NCBI GenBank assembly: GCA_946807835.1
Contig: OX327696.1
Location: 2,802,501-2,866,500, forward strand
Direction of reading: 5' to 3'
Source: Ailanthus altissimus
Taxonomy: Eukaryota; Streptophyta; Magnoliopsida; Sapindales; Simaroubaceae
Length of the DNA: 64,000 bases
A program made the translations under genes and the position numbers. Below are positions 55,960 to 64,000 of the stretch, one piece after another. Under the pieces are notes generated by a model, which saw nothing but the letters and a program-made list of their open reading frames with translations, had not been told where the DNA came from and made no database searches. Position 1 is the stretch's first letter, and the number at the start of each line of letters is the position of its first letter.

Positions 55960-58880
55960 TAAATGAAAAGAAATTAAAATTAGAATTATAATGTTTAACG
56001 TAATTGAAATTAAAAGCGTATTTAAAATTGTAATTAAAATTAAAATTAAAAATTAGAATTATAACATTTAACATTTATTAAAATCGAAATTGAAATTGGA
56101 ATTATAACTTTAACGTAATTAAAATTTAAATTATAATATTTAACGTAATAAAAATTTTAATTGAATTATAATATTTTATGTAATTAAAATTAGAATTAAA
56201 ATTGAATTTTAAATTATAACATATTTGGAATTATAACATTTAACATAATTGAAATTAAAATTTTATTTTTTAACATAATTAAAATTATAACATGTAAATA
56301 AAATTAAAATTGGAATTAGAATTATAACATTTAATGTAATTAAAATTGAATTATAATATTTAATATAATTAAAATTAGAATTGTAATTATAACATTTAAC
56401 GTAATAGAAATTAAAATTGAATTATAATATTTTATGTAATTAAAATTAGAATTAAAATTGAAATTGAAAATATAACATTTAACATAATTGAAATTAGAAT
56501 TTGTTTTAACGTAATTAAAAGTAAAATTAATTTGAAATTATAACATGTAAATGAAATTCAAATTGAAATTAGAATTATAACATTTAACGTAATTAAATTG
56601 GAATTATGACATTTAATGTAATTAAAATTAGAATTATAATTATAACATTTAATGTAATAAAAAATGAATTTGAATTATAATATTTTATGCAATTAAATTA
56701 GAATTAAAAATAAATTAGAATTATAACATTTAACATAATTGAAATTAGAATTTTATTTTTTTAACGTAATTGAAAATGAAATTAATTTAAAATTATAACA
56801 TTTAAATAAAATTAAAATTGAAATTAGTAATTAAAATTAGAATTATAACATTTGATATAATTAAAATTTGAATTGTAATTCTAACATTTAACGTAATTGA
56901 AATCAAAATTGAAATTGTAATTATAACACTTAAGTAATTGAAATCAAAATTATAATTGAAATTATAACATTTAACGTAATTGTAATCGATATTATAATTG
57001 AAATTATAATATTTAACGTAATTAAAATTGAAATTATAACATTTTAACACAATTGAAAATGGAATTGAAATTGTAACATTTAACATAATTCAAAGTGAAA
57101 TTAAAATTAAAATTAGAATTATAATATTTAATGTAATTGAATTTGAAATTAGAATTGTATCATTTAACATAATTGAAATTAAATTTAGAATTGAAATTAT
57201 AACATTTAACATATTTAAAATATAAATAAAAATTATTTAACCTAATTAAAATTAAAATTAAAATTAGAATTTAAATTATAATATTTAACGTACTTAGAAT
57301 CGAAATTGAATTTAGAATTATAACATTTAACATAATAAAAATTAAATTTAAAATTAGAATTGGAATTATAACCTTTAACAAAATTGAAATTGAAATTGAA
57401 ATTATAACATTTAAACTAATTGAAACTAAAATCAGATATTAATTGCAATATTCAATAAAATTAAAATTGAATTTAGATTTCAAATGTAACATTTAATGAA
57501 CTTAATATAATTGAAATTGAATTTAAAGTTAAAATTAGAATTATAACATTTAACGTAGTTAAAATTATAATTAGAATTGCATTTAGAATTACAATATTTA
57601 ACGTACTTGAAATTGAAATTAAAATTAGATTTGAAATTATAGCATTTAATGTAATTAGAATTAAAAATTGATTTGAAATATAACATTTAAAGTAAATGAG
57701 ATTAAGATTATAATTGGAGTTAAAGTATTTAACGTAATTAAAATTAAAATTAAATTTAGAATTATAACATTTACATAATTGAAATTGAAATTAAAATTGG
57801 ATTTAAAATTATAACATTTAATGTAATGACAATTGAAATGGATTTCAATAGTATTTAACGCAGTTAAAATTAAATTTAAAATTAGATATAAAATTATAAT
57901 ATTTAATATAATTAAAATTAAATTTATAATTAGATTTATAATTATAACATTTAATGTAGTTGAAATTAAATTTAAAATTAGATTTTAGAACTATAATATT
58001 TAACGTAATTAAAATTAATATAGAATTTAAAATTATAACATATAACGTAATTAAAATTAGAATTGGAATTACAATATTTTACGTAATTGAAATTGAAATT
58101 AGAATTATAACATTTAATATAATTAAAATTGAAATTAGAATTAAAATTGTAACATCTTACTTAATTGAAATCGACACTGTAATTAAATATAACCTTTAAA
58201 GTATTTAAAATTGTAATTATATTTATAATATTTAACATAATTAAAATTGATATTAAAATTATAATATTTAACATAATTGAAATTAAAATTCAAGTTATAA
58301 TATTTAATGTAATTAAAATTGAAATTAAAATTATAACATTTAACATAACTCAACTGGAATTAAATTCAGAACTATAACATTTTATGTAATGAAAATTAAA
58401 ATTGGAATTGGAATTACAATATTTAACGTAATTATATTTGAATTTCAAATTGGAATTGAAATTATAAAATTTATTGTAATTGAAATTAAAATTAGATTTA
58501 AAATTTTTAACATTTAACGTAATTAAATTTAAATTTAAAATTGATTTTAGAATTATAAAATTTAACATAAATTAAATTAAATTTAAATTAGAATTAGATT
58601 TATAATATTTAACACAATTAAAATTTAAAGTGATTTTATAATTATATTTAAATTAGAATTAGATTTATAATATTTAACACAATTAAAATTTAAATTGATT
58701 TTAAAATTATAATATTTAACCTAATTGAAATTAAAATTTGAACTATAACATTTAATGTAATTGAAATTAGATTTAAAATTATAATATTTTACGTAATTAA
58801 AATTAAAATTGAAATTAAAATTATAACATTTAACATAATTAAAATATAAATTGAATTTGAAATTATAATATTTATTGTAA
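55960..58880. repeat. 2.9-kb AT-rich degenerate array
   Basis: Endless variations on AATTAAAATTGAAATT and ATTATAACATTTAACGTAATT, with ATAACATTTAA recurring about every 30-60 bp. Almost no C outside the AACGTAA/AACATAA words. ORFs here are low-complexity artefacts rich in N, I, Y and K. It starts right after the fold-back arm. Confidence 0.9.
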
Positions 58881-59886
58881 TTGAAAGTAAAAAATTTTAG
58901 TATGTATTTTGTCTTTATTTTTTTTATTTATTGTTATCATTGAAATAATATTTAATTTATGTTTATAAATTTTTATAAAAAGTGTGTTTCATTTTTTCAA
59001 AATAAATATTATAATAAAATTATTTTCTTTTTATTAATTTATTTTTGGACTTAAATGATTTTAAAATTATAATATAATTATATGTGTTAATTAATTTAAT
59101 GTAAGGGGCCTTTATGAAAACAAACCAAAATAACCGGTAATACCTTGTATTGCCAATCATTTTAGCTACATCAACTAGTTGTATGATACAACTGGTTGCA
59201 CTATAACTTATCCCTAGAATAAAAATCAATGACAATTGCAACTACAATAAAATTACATTACATGTAATATATATATATATATAATGGTGACCCATTTGTT
59301 TGGCGGTTATTTCTTAATGGACAAACAAATTTTGAAATTCAACTATGATAATTTGATTAGCTAGTCTTGAATGCTAGTTATAAAACTTATATCCTTAAAT
59401 TTTAGATTATGAATGATAATTCTTTTCTTCAAATAATAGTAATTACTTCTTCAAAGTGGCATCATCCGTCGCCTGCTTCATGTTATTACCACTAACAACC
59501 TCCCAAAATTTTGACCTTTTAGGTAAAACTTCATTAATATTGTCAAAGTATTATAATTTTAATTTAATGGATTCTTAATTTCTCCAACAACTTAAAAGTA
59601 ATTCATTGTGTCCATAACCTTAAATTATAATTGTTTGTAATATTAAACTCCATGTGATTAAGTGAAGCTCCACCAAAATCAATCCCTAACCATCCTATTG
59701 TTACTCTTAACAACACCGTAATCTAATAGACTTACTCTATTGTAGCAAGAATAGTAATACCATATGTATGAATAATACAATGATAAACAGTGCTCATACT
59801 AGTGTATTGGGATCTGAGCAACAGTTTTGAAACGAAATATTGAATGCAGTGGAGCATAAGATGAATACTTTTGTTACCTTAAAGAT
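58881..59886. other. Non-coding, nothing recognised
   Basis: AT-rich intergenic DNA with short ORFs lacking family resemblance and a TA microsatellite at about 59270-59283. Confidence 0.4.
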
Positions 59887-60119
59887 ATTATTTATACAAT
59901 AAACATCAAATCTTACAATAGAGAATAAAGAAACTACTTGTTTATTATTCTTGCTTAACTGTTGATCAACTCTTAATGCTAAAATCAAATGAGAAAGGAA
60001 TTATTTATACAACAAACATAAAATATTACAATAGAAAACAAAGAAACTATTTGTTAGTTTATTATCCTTGCTTAACTGTTGATCAACTCTTAATGCCAAA
60101 ATCAAATGAGAAAAAGAGT
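59887..60119. repeat. Tandem duplication, about 117-bp unit
   Basis: 59887-60000 and 60001-60119 align. Shared words include TTATTTATACAA, AAACAAAGAAACTA or its variant, and CCTTGCTTAACTGTTGATCA followed by ACTCTTAATGC. Non-coding. Confidence 0.8.
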
Positions 60120-60439
60120 ATTTATATTAGTTTTCATTAAATCTAAGCTAAATGATAAAATATCCTAAAAATTTATTAATCATACAAATTTTTTACCACT
60201 AACAAACTGCTAGCCCTTAATCAACCTTCTCATTAAAATACCTTCTCTTCTATTTATTTAAAAACTTCTATAACTTGAGCGTGGACTTTAATTTTTAAAA
60301 AATTTCATGATTCGAGCTTAGAATTTGATCTTAAAATGTCCCATTATTTAGACTTGTAAAATTAGATTTTATATTTAGCTTTAAGTTGGTGTTGCAACTT
60401 TTAACATATCATACTTGTAGAAGCTGCATATCTTACTGA

Positions 60440-60640
60440 AAAGGTGTACCATATATTTTGTCATTCCATCCAGATTTACACTCTAAACTATTACTTTGAA
60501 TACATATTTATCATCTTTTAAATAAGTTTATCAAATAAACGTTGACTTCATAAACCAATTAAAATTAATCTCTCTTAGATTAACTACTTATAACAACAGA
60601 TTTTAATCAGGTTAAATCTCAATATTAGCGATAAATTTCA
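60440..60640. repeat. Duplicated segment, copy 2 (copy 1 at 39840-40060)
   Basis: Same orientation as copy 1; adjacent to the NB-ARC fragment at 60660. Probably TNL intron or flanking DNA. Confidence 0.6.
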
Positions 60641-60659
60641 GATGCTTCGAGAATCTATA

Positions 60660-60850
60660 TTAGCAAACGCTCATCTCTTGTTGTTTAATGATCCTACTGC
60701 CTGAACCAAACCAAAGATGTTGTCCAGCCAGTTTACCCAATGGGCGTATATGAGATACATCATCAACGACAAGAACCTTTTCACGCCGCAACTTACTTTT
60801 GTTGGACGCCATAAGGGTCATTGTGTATCTTAATATCTTTTCACGATTAA
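60660..60850 (-). pseudogene. TNL copy 2: NB-ARC kinase-2/RNBS-B fragment
   Basis: The minus strand reads SKLRREKVLVVDDVSHIRPL followed by GKLAGQHLWFGSGSRII. This is the kinase-2 motif (one residue short before DDV) and the RNBS-B motif of NB-ARC nucleotide-binding domains. The text ends after RII, where the family continues into a threonine-rich RNBS-B end. It was once part of the gene whose P-loop is at 63045-63065. Confidence 0.8.
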
Positions 60851-60929
60851 GGTTTGTAGAAGAAGTTGCTCTTGTAAAATTGTTAGTGAAAAGAACCCGC
60901 TCTGTATTTTTATAAATTTTAAAACGGAT

Positions 60930-62870
60930 CTTGACTGTTATCTTATGGACAGTTTAAAATGTCCATTACATTAGAAATTTTACCGAAATTTCGACAGAGT
61001 TTCTCTTGTTTTATGGACATTTCCAACCTTGGAACTTAAAGAATAACACTTTTATAAACATAATACTATCAACCAAACTTTCAACTTCTCATATCTCATC
61101 CACAACTCACCTCATCAACATCCATAAAAATTAATATACATATAATTCATACATCAACATATCATTAATATCTAAAATAGAGTTATCAAACTCATGGCAT
61201 CAAAAGCCAAAAAAAAAAAAGTTATCAATACCATAATATAATTTATAATCTACAAGATAAACATGCTAATTTCCTATAGTCCCAAACAAAAAGAATCCAT
61301 ATATCCTATATGGCTCAAAAACAAAAATCACAAAAAGGCTCCACCACGTGATCCACCCTAACTAGTCACTGAGCTGAGGATGCCTACTGTCTCCTGAGAT
61401 GGGAAAAAGAGAAGGGGGGTGAGTTTTCACAAAACTCAGTGAGTGGACTAATTTTAAAATAAAATGAGACAAATAAAAATGATGATAATAACAATGATAA
61501 TAATAAACGTTTAAACCAAAAACATCAATTTAACATAAATAGCATAAATAACTTAAAAGTATCATAAAAATCATTAAATCTCATTTTAATCATGCTACAA
61601 ATTGAAGTTCTACCAGACATGATATAATATTATAAATGATTAAGTCTTTAAAACATTACACTAAACTAGTACTAATGGAAAAATCTCGTCGTACTCGAAA
61701 TATCCCTCAGGTAGATCATTGGACGTACTTATCTATATATCATCTCAAATCCTCGTTTTACGCATGCACAGAGCAAACTGGCTCCCAAAGAGCAAAGCGC
61801 CCATACACACGGCCCAAAGCCTATGTGTGTGTATAGACGAGCCCCAAAGGCCTGAATCTCATATCTCTAGCAAATGGGGGAGGGTACCGTCTAGTGGTTT
61901 GAAAACTATTTCTATTTTAACAATTATAAACTCATTAAATCTTATCTCAAGCTTTACACCTAAACAAATAAATCATTTAAATATATTTCTATTAATATAA
62001 ATAATTTATAATATAAATGCGTTTTTCATAACGTAAAATAACTACTTAATTTAAATATGTCTAAGAATTTAATTTAATAAAATAAAATAAATAATTTAAC
62101 AAAAATTTAAATACTCATTATGTTTCATAGACTTTATAAATGATGCGTAATAAATGAAGTCTTTAATATGAGAAATAAATTATATATAAACATATATACT
62201 ATATATTCCACTCACTAAAATGATGATGTTTATCGGAACGCGTTACCGGGATACGTCACGCTCGGGAACCCTCCTAAATGAGATAAAGTGTACTATTATT
62301 CATTAATAAGAAAAGTAATACCTACATTAACGATTCTAAACAAAATCTATTACACAAAACGATAACATAACGAGTTAATACACTTACCAACTCGTTGGAT
62401 CGATGTGAACTTTTCAGTATGGAGTCCAACTCGTTCCCTAATTATTCTACGGGTCCTAAAATGAAGAAAATAATAATTTAAGCCACTAATTTAATAAATT
62501 TCGAAATTACCCCCAAAATCAAGGGTTATGATTTTTTCCAAAACTTAAACCCCTCAATTTTATAGAATTCTACACTCCAACATTAAATTAACCATAAAAA
62601 ACCTTCAATTAAAGTAATAATCTTACTCCCAAAAGTTTGGATACTCTTCTTCACACTAGCTTTCTCTCTCTAAAATCTTAAATGTCTAATTCTCTTTCTA
62701 AAAGGAACCATTCTAACACTTAAGGATTCTTAATTCATGCTTTAAATTATACCCATAACTTAATAACTTGAAATCATGCTCAAAATAATAAGAAAAATTA
62801 AAGAAAAAACCATATTTACCTTCTTCTTTTTCTCCCTCGGCAAGATAAAGCTTCTCTTCTCTCTTTTTTT
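60930..62870 (-). repeat. LTR-like insertion splitting the NB-ARC region (probable Ty3/gypsy solo LTR)
   Basis: The sequence between P-loop and kinase-2 fragments is non-coding. On the minus strand it has GTCCACTCACTGAGT and a following AACTCACCCCCC, which recalls the element D LTR (CCACTCACTGAGCC and TTCACC), plus a GGGACCCGT/AGGGAACGAGTTGG-like start near 62450. I could not fix the ends or a target duplication. Confidence 0.4.
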
Positions 62871-62929
62871 TTTTTAATTAAAACATAAATGTAAGAGATG
62901 AGCTTTTAAACTCTTGTGCCTAAAGGAAA

Positions 62930-63236
62930 GTAATATAGCCCATTACAGTTAGACCATCATATTCTGATGTTTCTCTGACATTAGCAAGAAAAGTACTTCC
63001 TTGAAATTCATAAGAAATCATATCATAAACAACTCTTGCTACTATTGTCTTGCCAATTCCCCCTATCCCCAAATACCTACCCTGCGAACATCATCAGACC
63101 TTGTACCTCTAACTAACCTTTCTAGTTTCATTGCACTTGAATTTATACCTGCTAGGTTATCGAGAGCGCTTATTGTTGAAGACCTTAATCTACTTGATAT
63201 ATTGTGAAAAATTTCTTGGATAAATTCTGCTTATGC
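62930..63236 (-). pseudogene. TNL copy 2: exon 2 start with NB-ARC P-loop
   Basis: Acceptor TTTTGTAG/GCAT at 63237. Text: FIQEIFHNISSRLRSSTISA, GINSSAMKLERLVRG, DDVRRVGIWG and the P-loop GGIGKTIVARVVYD (63045-63065 for the core), then EFQGSTFLANVRETSE. One base is missing at the exon start and one G just before the P-loop, so the frame is broken twice. It binds ATP/ADP in intact receptors. The exon is cut at about 62930. Confidence 0.82.
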
Positions 63237-63946
63237 CTACAAAAGTGAAAAGGAATAGTATTCATTATAACTTTGATGGTTTTCTCCTTTATAAGAAGCT
63301 ATTTCCAAAAAGGTCTATTTTTTTTTCTTTTTTTTAGTCCTTGTTTTGTATTTTTAGCGTTCTACAATTATAGAGTCATAATGTGGCTCATGCATCCTTT
63401 TATTTTTCTGTTTACAAAAGATAACACAAGTATAGATTTTTGGTATTATAATTTGTACTTCGGATTTAAGTACGGTTGTCATTTGATAGAATTAAAGTCT
63501 AGAACTCTTACATTCTTTCTCTGTTTTTCTCTATTTCAAAGAAAAAAAAAAGAAAGCAAAACATTAAAAGAAGTGTAATGGCACAGTACAGAAAATAAAA
63601 AATAAAAAATAAATTGTTTTATCAATTATGATAAAAGAGTAAAAAGCCTTTTTATCTATACTTTCCAAATCAAGTTTTTGTAATTGGATACCGAGTTATG
63701 TTACTTAGATTAGGTTTTCTAGCAGATGGTTTGCAATAATAAAAATAAATAGATAGATAAATAAATAGATCTCTCAGTTCAACTTAGAGAGATTTTACCA
63801 GTTGAACCAACTGATACCCGTAAAATAAGACGAGAATATAAATATATATCTTATCTAAATAAATAGGTAGATATAATATTGAAATTTTTTTGTAGTGTTA
63901 TTTAAGCTCTTTATAAATATAACACGAAAGAAATAACAATGGTTAC
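63237..63946 (-). other. TNL copy 2 intron 1
   Basis: 710 bp between the donor after the TIR exon (minus GTAACC, 63946-63941) and the acceptor at 63237. About 63690-63946 aligns with the intron of copy 1 (2334-2592). Confidence 0.75.
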
Positions 63947-64000
63947 CTGTCCTTCAATTCCCATCCAGAGAGATTGGCCACTTCTCTCAAAGCAGTCCTC
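63947..64000 (-). pseudogene. TNL copy 2: TIR exon end, cut by the window edge
   Basis: The minus strand encodes ALREVANLSGWELKD up to the donor, as in copy 1 (ALREVADLSGWELKD). The rest lies outside the window; the gene downstream is broken, hence pseudogene. Confidence 0.75.

Noticed and set aside
56802..58568. Several N/I/Y/K-rich ORFs
   Set aside because: Low-complexity products of the AT-rich array.
61636..62000. Plus-strand ORFs in the LTR-like insertion
   Set aside because: Overlapping frames without domain resemblance in sequence that looks like an LTR.

Overview
The window looks like nuclear DNA of a eudicot plant. It is AT-rich, has no operons, and consists mostly of nested LTR retrotransposons around remnants of TIR-NBS-LRR (TNL) resistance genes, a class typical of dicots. 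I cannot name the species. No gene is both complete and open by eye; most coding capacity belongs to transposable elements at different stages of decay.

Layout. 1-1.25 kb: diverged repeats. 1.44-2.11 kb (-): LINE ORF1 remnant (DUF4283 plus CCHC). 2.59-3.09 kb (-): TIR exon of a TNL gene with one stop at codon 4. 3.71-10.11 kb (+): decayed Tekay/Del-type chromovirus with both LTRs and a chromodomain. 10.11-19.6 kb: an old copia gag (-) split by element B (+), an Athila-like Ty3 element that has lost RT/RNase H. 21.27-32.01 kb (-): a Ty1/copia element with both LTRs and a 5-bp target duplication, carrying a nested solo LTR with its own duplication. 33.2-37.2 kb (+): very decayed Tat-like Ty3 element. 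41.5-55.9 kb: a long fold-back structure with arms of a 22-bp minisatellite; one arm carries a hAT-type MITE, and element A (-), a better-preserved Athila-like retrotransposon, sits in the array. 56-58.9 kb: an AT-rich degenerate array. 60.4-64 kb (-): a second, broken TNL copy.

Main finding. Elements A and B both carry, downstream of integrase and upstream of the 3' end, two non-canonical genes in the same order and strand: ORF-X (about 180 codons, unknown function, conserved Cys motif) and an intron-less homologue of LOG, the cytokinin riboside 5'-monophosphate phosphoribohydrolase that releases active cytokinin. Each LOG copy has a TATA box 53-66 bp before its ATG. The two elements have diverged, so LOG appears to be a heritable cargo of this retrotransposon lineage, in the position where Athila elements usually carry an env-like gene. 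The LOG in A keeps the family motifs and differs from an open frame by one extra base in a homopolymer; the copy in B is a pseudogene.

How the parts relate. The TE genes act within their own elements: gag and pol for particle formation, reverse transcription and integration. The TNL pieces at the two window ends share exon and intron sequence and look like duplicated resistance genes pushed apart and broken by insertions.
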